From a candidate division TA06 bacterium (lineage in GTDB: Bacteria; Edwardsbacteria; AC1; EtOH8), in the NCBI GenBank assembly GCA_016208585.1, contig JACQXR010000101.1:1-40729 (forward strand): a stretch of DNA of 40,729 nt, in the 5' to 3' direction. The notes beneath the pieces were generated by a model. It searched no databases and had not been told where the DNA came from. It worked only from the letters and a program-made list of their open reading frames with translations. Shown here piece after piece: positions 23,409 to 31,109 of this stretch. The first letter of the stretch is position 1. Each line of letters opens with the position of its first letter. The position numbers and the translations under genes are program-made.

Positions 23409-25173
23409 AATAACCGTTCTTTTCTAATAGTTCCTGATGTCTGCCGGACTCCACGATCCGGCCCTTGTGGATCACCATTATCTTGTCGGCGTCCAGTATG
23501 GTAGAGAGCCGGTGGGCCACGATCACTGCGGTCCGCCCTTCCAGCAGGCGCTTGATGCCTTCCTGGATCAACCTTTCCGACATCGGGTCCACCGAGGAGG
23601 TGGCCTCGTCCAGGATCAGGATCTGGGGGTCGAAGGCCAGGGCCCGGGCGAAGGAAACCAGCTGGCGCTCCCCCTGGGAGAGGTTGGCGCCCCGCTCGGC
23701 CAGTTCCGATTCCAGGCCGTTGGGCATTTTATCCAGCATTCTCTGCAGGCCCAGTATCTCGATGGCCCGGTCCAGCCGCTCCCGGCTCATCTCCGACCCC
23801 AGGGTCAGATTCTCCCTGACCGTCCCCGGAAAGAGGAAGACATCCTGCAATACCAGCCCGAAATGGCGGCGCAGTCTGTCAATCGGAATATTTCTGATGT
23901 CCGTTCCGTCAATGGCGATGCTGCCCGACTGGGGGTCGTAGAACCTGAGCATTAGATTGACGATGGAGCTTTTGCCGCCGCCGGTGGCGCCCACCAGCGC
24001 TATCTTCTCGCCTTTGTTGACGGTGAAATTGATGTCGCGCAGCACCCAATCCGGCTCGTCGTTCCCGGCCCGGGTCAGGTAGGAAAAATTCACATCCCGG
24101 AACTCAATGGCGTTTTTAAAACTGTCCCAGGCGCAGCCGTCTTCGGCATTGATCACCTGAGGCTTAATATCCATGATCTCGAAGACCCGCTGGGCGCCGG
24201 CAAAGGCCCGCTGCATTATGCCCACCTGTTCCGAAAAGGCGTAGACCGGCATGAAGAATTGTCTTAAATATCCCAGGAACAGCACCATGGCTCCGATGGT
24301 CAAAAAGCCTTTGGCCACCATGTTGCCGCCCACCAAAAGGATGATGGCCAGCCCGATTATCTCAAAAACCCCCACCAGGCTGAAGAAGCCCATGGTCATT
24401 ACATCGGCCGGGAGCAGGGTCCTGATATACGAGCGGTTGAGTTTGGCCATCTTTTGTTTGACCGCGTCCTCGCGGGAAAAGGCCTGGATCACCTTCAGGC
24501 CCTGAACCATCTCGGTCAGGTAGGCCACGATCTCGGCGTATTTTTTGCGGACCACCAGGAACATCGGCCGGACCTTTTTCTGGAATAGGATGGTCAACAG
24601 CGCGATCACCGGGATCAGGGTGGAAACGGCCAGGAACAGCCGGGAACTGACTCCGAGCATGATGAATATCATCCCGCCCAGGCTGACCACCGCGCCTATC
24701 ACCGTGAACATGGTGGAGGTGAACAGGCGCCGGATGGCCTCGGTGTCGCTTTCCACCCGGGCGATCAGCCGCCCCACCGGATGCTGGTCGAAATAGGCGA
24801 TATCCAGTCCCAGCAGGTGGCCGAACAGCTGTTCCTTCAAGGCCGAGACGATCTTCACCCCCAGCGACTCCAGTATCACCAGCATCATGTAATTGACGCC
24901 GAAGGCGGCCAGCTGGAGCAGGACATAAAACCCCACCGTTATCAATAGCCCCCTGAAATCCGCACCGGCGATGTTGACGTCTATGGCCCGTTTCAACAGC
25001 AGGGGAGGCAGCAGCCCCAGCGCCGAGGAAACCGTCAGAATCAGCCCTCCGCCGATAACCCTCATTTTGAATGGCTTCAGCAGGGGCAGCATCCGTTTTA
25101 AGAGCTGCCGGTCGTAGATCTTTTTCGCCGCAGGCTGCTCTTCTATATTTTCGTCGCTTTCATCGAACCACAT
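23377..25173 (-). CDS. ABC exporter, fused TMD-NBD half-transporter with canonical catalytic site
   Basis: A 598-residue partner of the downstream half-transporter. The membrane domain (about 35-330) includes the EAA-like loop region DQHPVGRLIARVESDTEAIRR. The ATPase domain has Walker A GATGGGKSSIV, signature LSQGERQLVSFARAL, Walker B ILILDEATSSVD with the catalytic Glu, and AVIVAHRLSTI. Signature motif variants differ between the two proteins (LSQGE here, LSGGQ there), as is usual for heterodimeric exporters. The likely product is a lipid, peptide or drug exporter in the inner membrane. The substrate is not deducible. First gene of the exporter-methyltransferase operon. Confidence 0.94.
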   Translation of the reverse strand: MWFDESDENIEEQPAAKKIYDRQLLKRMLPLLKPFKMRVIGGGLILTVSSALGLLPPLLLKRAIDVNIAGADFRGLLITVGFYVLLQLAAFGVNYMMLVILESLGVKIVSALKEQLFGHLLGLDIAYFDQHPVGRLIARVESDTEAIRRLFTSTMFTVIGAVVSLGGMIFIMLGVSSRLFLAVSTLIPVIALLTILFQKKVRPMFLVVRKKYAEIVAYLTEMVQGLKVIQAFSREDAVKQKMAKLNRSYIRTLLPADVMTMGFFSLVGVFEIIGLAIILLVGGNMVAKGFLTIGAMVLFLGYLRQFFMPVYAFSEQVGIMQRAFAGAQRVFEIMDIKPQVINAEDGCAWDSFKNAIEFRDVNFSYLTRAGNDEPDWVLRDINFTVNKGEKIALVGATGGGKSSIVNLMLRFYDPQSGSIAIDGTDIRNIPIDRLRRHFGLVLQDVFLFPGTVRENLTLGSEMSRERLDRAIEILGLQRMLDKMPNGLESELAERGANLSQGERQLVSFARALAFDPQILILDEATSSVDPMSERLIQEGIKRLLEGRTAVIVAHRLSTILDADKIMVIHKGRIVESGRHQELLEKNGYYAKLYRIQFA

Positions 25174-25356
25174 AGGATAATTCCAATAATTTCATTTTTG
25201 CAACTATTCAGCCACTAAGGCACCACTTCGTTATTTGTTAATCGTAAATCGTTAATAGTGTGTGTGCCTTCGTGCCACTTCGGCCGGGCTCAGTGCATGC
25301 TTCGCGGTTGAAAGGTTGCCATTTTTGTTTGATTATTATTTTGCGGGTCAACCCGG

Positions 25357-26463
25357 TTATTCCTCCTCCAACGTTTCCCGCCGCTGCCCGTTCCGGGTTT
25401 TTTTCTGGGAGCTCCGGTGTTCCGTGATCTTATTTTTCATGGCCTGTCTTTTTTTATGCGCCGCCAGTTCCCGGTGCATCTTCTGGTAACTCTTGTAACG
25501 GGAGGGATTCAGTATTCCGCTCTCAATGGCGCTTTTTACCGCACAGCCCGGTTCCCCGGCATGGCGGCAGTCGTTGAAGCGGCAGGAGCGGGCCAGGTTC
25601 TCGATGTCCTCAAATGTCTGACTCAGACCATCGCCCCCGGCCCACAACTGCATTTCCCTTAAACCCGGAGTGTCAATCACCATTCTTTTATTCGGCAAAA
25701 GGAACAGGTTGCGGCTGCTGGTTATGTGACGGCCCTGGTCCTTGTAATCTGACAGCTCTCCGGTGGCCAGGGAATCGGTTCCGGTCAGCCGGTTGATGAT
25801 GGTGGATTTCCCCACCCCCGAACTGCCGACGAAGACGCAGGTCCCGCCCTCCGGCAGATATTCCCACAGTTTTTCCAGTCCCCGGTCCAAACCGGCGCTG
25901 ATCACCGCCACCGGAATCCCATTAGCCGCCTGTTCCGCTTCTTTCTGTTTTTCCGCCGGATCGGGGCAGAGATCGGACTTGTTCAAGACGATGACGGGAC
26001 GCGCCCCGCAGTTCCTGGCCGAGACCAGATACCGTTCCAGCCGGCTGAAATTCAGCTTGTCGTTCAAAACTCCCACGATGAAAACAGCATCGATGTTGGC
26101 GGCCATGGCCTGCTGTTCGGTCAAAGTTCCGGCCCGGTTCCGGGTGAAACAGTTCTTCCTCGGCAAAATGGCCTTGATGGTCCCGCTCCGGTTGGCCGGA
26201 TCGTGGTCAAAAACCACCCAGTCTCCCACCGCCGGGATCCCGGTCAGCCATTTTTCCGGCAGATCGTTCAGGGCGATCTTATCCCGCAGTTTTCCCGAGA
26301 CCGCCAGTTCCAGCTCGCCCGGCTCCGTCAAGACTCTTACCAGGCTTAAATGGACGGCCGCCACCCGGCCGGGTAAAAGGTTCTTATTTTCGGGCAGGGT
26401 GGAGACGAGCAACTTGAAATTATGCTCAAAATGATCATCCCAGCCTAAGGTTAAAAGGTCCAT
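25357..26463 (-). CDS. rsgA: ribosome small-subunit-dependent GTPase RsgA (YjeQ)
   Basis: RsgA is a circularly permuted GTPase that checks late 30S ribosome maturation. The N-terminal OB-fold (about 30-110) is followed by the permuted motif order G4 NKSD (about 160), G1 GSSGVGKSTIINRL (about 217-230) and G3 DTPGLREMQLW (about 263-273). The zinc-binding CRFNDCRHAGEPGC knuckle (about 294-307) and a basic C-terminal tail follow. At 368 residues it is slightly longer than E. coli RsgA. A 43-codon ORF lies 27 bp upstream on the same strand. Confidence 0.95.
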   Translation of the reverse strand: MDLLTLGWDDHFEHNFKLLVSTLPENKNLLPGRVAAVHLSLVRVLTEPGELELAVSGKLRDKIALNDLPEKWLTGIPAVGDWVVFDHDPANRSGTIKAILPRKNCFTRNRAGTLTEQQAMAANIDAVFIVGVLNDKLNFSRLERYLVSARNCGARPVIVLNKSDLCPDPAEKQKEAEQAANGIPVAVISAGLDRGLEKLWEYLPEGGTCVFVGSSGVGKSTIINRLTGTDSLATGELSDYKDQGRHITSSRNLFLLPNKRMVIDTPGLREMQLWAGGDGLSQTFEDIENLARSCRFNDCRHAGEPGCAVKSAIESGILNPSRYKSYQKMHRELAAHKKRQAMKNKITEHRSSQKKTRNGQRRETLEEE

Positions 26464-26490
26464 TGAATATTTTTCTCAAGGTCTCTGTTT

Positions 26491-26622
26491 TTAGTTTATG
26501 ATGGATTTCCCGGTGATGGTCCGGAGATCAGGTAACGAAATGCTCTTTACAATCCGATCCAGTTTATGCAATTCGCAAAGTTCCCGGTCATCTTTTAAAC
26601 GGCGTCCCAGTATCTTCAGCAT
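26491..26622 (-). CDS. small hypothetical ORF (43 residues) upstream of rsgA
   Basis: The frame runs from ATG (26622) to TAA (26491) and encodes a 43-residue charged peptide beginning MLKILGRRLKDDRELCELH and ending TGKSIIN. A purine-rich GGAAGGA lies four bases before the ATG. It is located between the attenuator-like leader and rsgA, with a 27-bp gap to rsgA. It has no signal or membrane segment and a helix-prone Lys/Arg/Asp/Glu composition. I recognise no family. It may be a real small protein or a translated leader. The ribosome-binding site and clean end-to-start spacing favour translation. Confidence 0.4.
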   Translation of the reverse strand: MLKILGRRLKDDRELCELHKLDRIVKSISLPDLRTITGKSIIN

Positions 26623-26674
26623 ATTGTCCTTCCTTCGTTGTCGTGGCTGACCTCACTCTTACACCGCCTCTAAA

Positions 26675-26712
26675 GAAAAAAGCCACAGGTTTAACTTTTT
26701 CCTGCGGCTTTT
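26675..26712 (-). terminator. intrinsic terminator-like hairpin in the leader upstream of rsgA (attenuator candidate)
   Basis: In minus-strand RNA AAAAGCCGCAGG, an 11-base loop and CCUGUGGCUUUU form a 12-bp stem (one G-U pair) running directly into U6. A competing copy of the 3' arm, CCTGCGGC followed by C and T6, lies upstream at 26764-26751 and can pair perfectly with the same central GCCGCAGG. Two mutually exclusive helices are therefore possible, as in attenuators. The hairpin lies before the 43-codon ORF and rsgA. Confidence 0.5.
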
Positions 26713-26951
26713 CGCCCGGTTTTATCGCCGTGGCGAAGAATGGTAAAAGAAAAAAGGCCGCAGGTTTTGCGCAAACCCATGGCCCTGTATAGAAGATCAA
26801 TTCAAATCAACTGTGGCATGGGGGCGCAACTATCCCAGAGAAGTCATCCGTGGGAAGCAGATTGGCGATTATGATAGTGTGGTTGATCATTTTTGCGCAT
26901 CCCCCCCTTTGGGTACCTTTAAAAAGTTAAGATTTAAGGTTAATACCATAT

Positions 26952-26979
26952 TGTATAGTAAAAACGATTGTTTTGTCAA
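26952..26979 (-). promoter_or_regulatory. promoter candidate for the rsgA transcript
   Basis: Minus-strand TTGACA (26979-26974) is followed by TATACA after 16 bp, or TACAAT after 18 bp. Transcription from here would give a leader of roughly 320 bases before the 43-codon ORF, containing the alternative hairpins at 26675-26764. Confidence 0.6.
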
Positions 26980-27097
26980 GTCTTTTTTTTTAATCTTTTT
27001 TTAAAAAAACGTGGGATTTATTTTTGAAATATTCCCATAGTCTTTGGAGCCCAGGTAAACTTTTTTTACATTTTCCGAGCAGGTTCGGCTTCTTTTC

Positions 27098-27126
27098 TTG
27101 ACATCATTAAACGTCCTTGTTATAAT
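27098..27126 (+). promoter_or_regulatory. consensus sigma-70 promoter for the UbiA-family gene
   Basis: TTGACA (27098-27103), exactly 17 bp, then TATAAT (27121-27126): a 12/12 match. It lies about 50 bp upstream of the preferred ATG at 27178 and points away from the rsgA promoter. Confidence 0.8.
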
Positions 27127-27177
27127 AATATTCAGGATTATCATTATTTGTTACGGCGTCATTCAGCTAAAGATGAA

Positions 27178-28128
27178 ATGAAAGATAAAAAATTAAATAT
27201 CCTGGACTACTTCTTCGTCCTGCGGCCGATCCTTTTGGCACCGGCCTGGACCATGCTGCTGGTCGGCCACTACCAGGCCGAGCGCCTGGCGGGGACCGTT
27301 GTCAAGCCGCTCTGGCTGCTGCCTCCCCGGTTATGGCTGGCCCTGGCCATTTACAGCGGACTGATGGGCGCGGTCTATATAGTCAACCAGATCTTTGACA
27401 TCAAAACCGACCGGCTCAACAAGAAACTGTTTTTAGTGGCCGAGGGCTATGTCAGCAAGACCGGCATCTGGGCGGAAGCGGGGATACTGATGGTCTTGGC
27501 CCTGGTTTTGTCCGTCTGTTACTTCAGCCGGGTCTTTGCGGTGATGATGCTGGTCTCAGGGATTCTGGGGTTGCTGTACTCGGCGCCGCCGTTCAAGTTC
27601 AAGGCCAAGCCTTTTCTGGACATGGCGGCCAACGCTTTTGGTTACGGCGGGCTGGCCTTTACCGCGGGCTGGCTGGTTTCCGGGGAATATTCCGAGAAAA
27701 TATGGCTGGCGGCGGCGCCCTACATGCTGGCGGTGGCGGCAGTATATGTCAACACTACCATTCCCGATTATCGTTCGGACAAGGCCACCGGCAATATCAC
27801 CACCGGCGTGTTTCTGGGCGGGACCTCCACCATCTTTTTAGGGCTGTGCCTGATGGCCGCCTCGGCGGGACTGGCTTACCACTTGAACGACAGGCTGTGC
27901 CTGATAGCCGCTGGCTGCGCCCTGCCGCTGTTTCTGACGGCGGTGATCACCCAGAAGATGCGCTGGACCATGCTTTCCTACCAGGGCGGCTCCTTGGCGC
28001 TGGCACTGCTGGTGGGGCTGATGTATCCCGTATTCTTCCTGCTTTTGGGGGCCACCTACCTGGCGCTGAAAGTTTACCATAAAAAACGGTTCGGGATGGA
28101 CTACCCGCGGTTCGCGGATCGGGGTTGA
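27178..28128 (+). CDS. UbiA-superfamily membrane prenyltransferase
   Basis: A 316-residue integral membrane protein with about eight or nine hydrophobic helices. The first Asp-rich motif, NQIFDIKTDRLNKK (about residues 79-92), corresponds to the UbiA NDxxD signature that binds prenyl diphosphate through Mg2+. The second is DYRSDKATGN (about 199-208). YSAPPFKFK (about 138-146) is the usual loop between them. Members attach a prenyl chain to an aromatic or polar acceptor (quinone, lipid or haem). The acceptor is not deducible here. The start is set at ATG 27178; an upstream TTG at 27148 lacks support. Transcribed from a consensus promoter. Confidence 0.85.
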   Translation: MKDKKLNILDYFFVLRPILLAPAWTMLLVGHYQAERLAGTVVKPLWLLPPRLWLALAIYSGLMGAVYIVNQIFDIKTDRLNKKLFLVAEGYVSKTGIWAEAGILMVLALVLSVCYFSRVFAVMMLVSGILGLLYSAPPFKFKAKPFLDMAANAFGYGGLAFTAGWLVSGEYSEKIWLAAAPYMLAVAAVYVNTTIPDYRSDKATGNITTGVFLGGTSTIFLGLCLMAASAGLAYHLNDRLCLIAAGCALPLFLTAVITQKMRWTMLSYQGGSLALALLVGLMYPVFFLLLGATYLALKVYHKKRFGMDYPRFADRG

Positions 28129-28137
28129 ACAATTATC

Positions 28138-28302
28138 AGTGTAATCAGGCGATGTAACTGGCACGCCCAGCGCTTTAAATAAAGAATCGACAAATCCCTG
28201 AGTTTGGCGCAATGGCAAATGGTATATTCCTTTGAGCTTCAACGCCGTTTCAATGGCAACATCCGAATAGACTAATCTCGGGTTGTTACGTGATGTTTTC
28301 AC
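28138..28302 (-). pseudogene. internal fragment of an IS5-type DDE transposase
   Basis: About 55 codons reading LVYSDVAIETALKLKGIYHL, then PLRQTQGFVDSLFKALGV and PVTSPDYT match the N-terminal part of IS5-family transposases (pattern YSDxAIETxLxLKxxFxLPLRxTxGFxxSL). Both the true N-terminus and the whole catalytic DDE domain are missing. The homology stops a few bases from the end of the convergent prenyltransferase gene. No terminal inverted repeats are seen. It is a scrap of an old insertion. Confidence 0.75.
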
Positions 28303-28414
28303 CTTCTGGCCCCTTTCAGTTCGTTAATCACGGCCGATTATACCAAATTACCCCTTATTCACGCAACAAAGCCATTATCAATTGCAAATTGCAAATTTCA
28401 AATTGGGTGTTGAT

Positions 28415-29851
28415 ATGAGCATCAGACGATCCATCATTGCCGGAAGCTGGTATCCGGGCGAGGCGGCAAAGCTGAAAGCCGAGATCGCAAAATATCTGGA
28501 GGCGGCCAGGGTCTTCCGCTCAAGCTCCAAACTGTTTGGGATAGTGACTCCCCACGCAGGGCTGATGTACTCCGGGCCGGTGGCGGCCTTTGCCTACAAA
28601 AATCTCAAAGGCCTTGGCATCAAGACCGTGGTGATGATCGGCCCCAGCCACCGCGCCTATTTCGAGGGGGCCGCGGTCTACGCCTCCGGAGAATGGGAAA
28701 CCCCGCTGGGCAAGGCGGGGATCAACGCGGAACTCTGCCAAAAGATCATCAACCAGGACCGGACCCATATCAAGGACCTGCCGGCGGCCCACGCCCAGGA
28801 GCATTCGCTGGAGATCCAGCTTCCGTTCCTGCAAGCGGTATTGGACCCGGGATTTGAGATCGTTCCCATAATGATGTCCGAGCACTCACTGGCTTCCTGC
28901 GAAAGACTGGCTAACTCCATTGTCCAAGCACTCAATGGGGGTGAGGGCTTCCTGTTGTTGGCTTCTAGCGACCTGTCCCATTATCATTCCCAGGCCGAGG
29001 CCCAGAAGCTGGACCAGAAAGTGGTCAAGGCAATAGAGAATTACGACTTCGAAAAACTATCCGGGGACCTGGCCTTTGAAAAGTGCGAAGCCTGCGGGGG
29101 CGGGCCGATCGTAACGGCCATGATCGCCTCCAAGCTGCTGGGGGCCGGTCAGGGCGTGGTCTACGATTACCGGACCTCGGGCGATATCACCGGGGAAAAG
29201 GACCAGGTGGTGGGGTATCTGGCGGCGGGGTTATACAAGGCCGGAAAGCAGAAAGCAGAAATCAGAAATCAAAAAGGAAACCAAACCGAAAACGGAAAGC
29301 TAACCCCGGAGGAAAAGCGGGAACTGTTCAGGATAGCTCACTTGTCCATCGAGGCTGAGGTCAAGGGACTGCCCAAACCCAGGTTTACTCCGCTGACCCC
29401 CAGGCTGGCCGAACTGCGCGGGGTCTTTGTCACCCTAAAAGAACAGGGGCAGCTGCGGGGCTGCATTGGCTACATCGAGGGCATCAAGCCCCTGTACCTG
29501 GCAGTGGCCGAGATGGCAGTGGCCGCGGCGGTAGGCGATCCGCGCTTTTCTGAGGTCACCGAGGCCGAGCTGCCGGAGTTGGAATACGAGATCTCGGCGC
29601 TGACTCCGAAAAGACAGATAGACAAGCCGGAGGAGTTCATCCCGGGCCAGCATGGCATCATCGTGCAGCGGGGCGGACGCTCCGGCGTGTTCCTGCCCCA
29701 GGTGGCGGCCGAGGAGGGCTGGAACCGGGAGGAGACCCTGAATTATCTCTGCGCCCACAAGGCGGGCCTGCCGGAAGATGCCTGGAGGGACAAGGAGACG
29801 AAGTTGTTTGTGTTTGAGGCGGAAGTGGTTGAGGAAAAGGACCTGAAATAA
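28415..29851 (+). CDS. AmmeMemoRadiSam proteins B and A fused (Memo-AMMECR1)
   Basis: A 478-residue fusion. Residues 1-270 are Memo-like (AmmeMemoRadiSam B), with GSWYPG near the N-terminus, the metal/active-site-like GIVTPHAGLMYSGPVAAFAY (about 38-57), IGPSHR, HAQEHSLEIQLPFLQ (about 126-140) and LLASSDLSHYH. Residues 300-478 are an AMMECR1 domain with LRGVFVTLKEQGQLRGCIGYIEG (about 337-359) and a PELEYEISAL core. The third partner, a radical-SAM protein, is not in the window. The substrate of the system is unknown. The inter-domain linker (about 275-297) is Lys/Gln/Asn-rich and coded by repetitive CAGAAATCAGAAATC-type DNA. The ATG at 28415 fits the Memo start better than the ATG at 28382. 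Confidence 0.92.
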   Translation: MSIRRSIIAGSWYPGEAAKLKAEIAKYLEAARVFRSSSKLFGIVTPHAGLMYSGPVAAFAYKNLKGLGIKTVVMIGPSHRAYFEGAAVYASGEWETPLGKAGINAELCQKIINQDRTHIKDLPAAHAQEHSLEIQLPFLQAVLDPGFEIVPIMMSEHSLASCERLANSIVQALNGGEGFLLLASSDLSHYHSQAEAQKLDQKVVKAIENYDFEKLSGDLAFEKCEACGGGPIVTAMIASKLLGAGQGVVYDYRTSGDITGEKDQVVGYLAAGLYKAGKQKAEIRNQKGNQTENGKLTPEEKRELFRIAHLSIEAEVKGLPKPRFTPLTPRLAELRGVFVTLKEQGQLRGCIGYIEGIKPLYLAVAEMAVAAAVGDPRFSEVTEAELPELEYEISALTPKRQIDKPEEFIPGQHGIIVQRGGRSGVFLPQVAAEEGWNREETLNYLCAHKAGLPEDAWRDKETKLFVFEAEVVEEKDLK

Positions 29852-29857
29852 AAACGT

Positions 29858-30814
29858 GATGAATCACCGTCGTTCCATCCGCCGGAATACGATTATTCGC
29901 AGGAAGGGGCATATTATATTACGATTTGCACCCGGGACCGTAAATGCATATATGGACAGGTCGTCAAGGGCCAAATGCAATTGAACGAATGGGGGCGGAT
30001 CGCGGACGATGAAATAACGAAAACCGGGAAATTGCGCCCGGATGTAATCATAGATACGCACATTGTAATGCCGAACCATGTGCAGATGATCATTGTCATT
30101 ACCGGTGATGGCAATTGTAGGGACATGGCGTGCCATGTCCCTACGGGGAAACGGGCATTCGGGAAACCGCAACCGGGTTCATTGTCAACCATCATTGGCG
30201 CAATAGAATCATCGATAACCAAAAATATTAACCTCTGTCGCAATACCCGGGTGAAACAATTTGGCAGGGACGATTCTATGAACATATCATCCGTAACGAT
30301 AAATCATACGATAAAATGGACTTACCCCATTTTTCAAAAGGTATGTTATGTTCCACGATTAATTAAAATAGTTCGGCAACGCTCACTACAAGTGGTTTGG
30401 TAAGCCTGCCCTGAGTAGGCCGAAGGGCTCACCACAAATGAAGAAATTAAGCCGGCTTTAGCCGGAAGCGCCACCCACCACATTCTGTGTGGCAAGCGCC
30501 TCTGGCCCCGCCCGCCAAAAGCGGCAAAATCAATTAATTTTGTCTAAAGCCAAATATATTTCATTACAAGACTCAATGGTGACTGAAAAACCGATTTTAT
30601 AAATCGCGGGTTATCACTTTTTTACGTTCATAACCTAATTTGCCTCATATAGTTAGAAATCTCACACATTCATTTTTTGGGTAACTCCAGATACGATAAA
30701 ATCAGACAATATATCATCGAGAACCCTTTGTATTGGGCGACTGACAACGAAAACCCGGACAGACCGATTATAAAACAAAACATGAAAAGCGAAAAAATAA
30801 CAGATAATGCGTGA
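29858..30814 (+). pseudogene. REP-associated tyrosine transposase (RAYT, Y1_Tnp), frameshifted and split by a MITE
   Basis: Across three frames the family can be followed end to end: HRRSIR near 29865, PEYDYSQEGAYYITICTRDR, MQLNEWGRIADDEI, the HUH-containing DTHIVMPNHVQMIIVIT (normally MPNHxH; the second His is Gln here), PGETIWQGRFYEHIIRNDK, and after the inserted element IRQYIIENPLYWATDNE. There is a one-base frameshift near 29880 and another between about 30110 and 30250. A 375-bp element sits at about 30316-30690. The His-to-Gln change and frameshifts make it inactive. A perfect 28-bp palindrome (30117-30144, arms GTAGGGACATGGC) lies within it. The stop overlaps the next gene's start by 8 bp. 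Confidence 0.85.
30316..30690. mobile_element. MITE-like non-autonomous element, about 375 bp, with TIRs and target duplication
   Basis: The element interrupts the RAYT pseudogene exactly between two copies of ATACGATAAA (30306-30315 and 30691-30700), and joining the flanks restores the RAYT reading frame. Its ends are inverted: the left begins ATGGACTTACCC and the right end, read inward, begins CTGGAGTTACCC (10 of 12 matching). It encodes no transposase. The interior contains a CCCTGAGTAGGCCGAAGGG repeat and GC-rich hairpin debris. A 10-bp (up to 12-bp) target duplication and about 12-bp TIRs indicate mobilisation by an unidentified DDE transposase. Confidence 0.75.
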
Positions 30815-31109
30815 CAATCAAATAATCGAAGCCATGACCCTTTTGGCCGAAAAACTGGGCCTGTCCATCAAATTCGACGAATTTGAGGGCCGGGGCGGCT
30901 GGTGCAAGTTAAAGGGCACAGAAAAGATCATCATCAACAAGCGGCTGATGCCCAAGGAGCAGATAAGGATCCTGGCCCAGATCCTGGTCCGGTACCCCAC
31001 CGAGGAGCAGGCCATGCCGCCCAAGATCCGCCAGCTGATTGATGATGCCAAAGAGGAAAACTTGGACAAAGAGGAGCCGCAAACCGAACTGGAGGTCGAA
31101 GAAAAATGA
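30807..31109 (+). CDS. conserved-looking small protein of unknown function
   Basis: This 100-residue protein begins MRDNQIIEAMTLLAEKLGL. The middle, GRGGWCKLKGTEKIIINKRL followed by MPKEQIRILAQIL, reads like a two-strand segment followed by a helix. The tail is highly acidic (EEENLDKEEP...ELEVEEK). No catalytic motif, signal or membrane segment is seen. I have the impression of a family of similar short proteins in other uncultured bacteria but cannot name it. The start overlaps the decayed RAYT end by 8 bp and has no clear Shine-Dalgarno. The stop overlaps the next gene (ATGA), so the two are coupled. Confidence 0.65.
   Translation: MRDNQIIEAMTLLAEKLGLSIKFDEFEGRGGWCKLKGTEKIIINKRLMPKEQIRILAQILVRYPTEEQAMPPKIRQLIDDAKEENLDKEEPQTELEVEEK

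Noticed and set aside
26588-26800. 70-residue minus-strand frame across the leader hairpins
   Set aside because: TTG start without Shine-Dalgarno. The hydrophobic-looking peptide is explained by the T-tracts and hairpin arms. The 43-codon frame overlapping its end has better signals.
27838-28137. Rest of the 154-codon minus frame beyond the transposase fragment
   Set aside because: It is antisense to the UbiA-family gene and the residues no longer resemble IS5 transposases.
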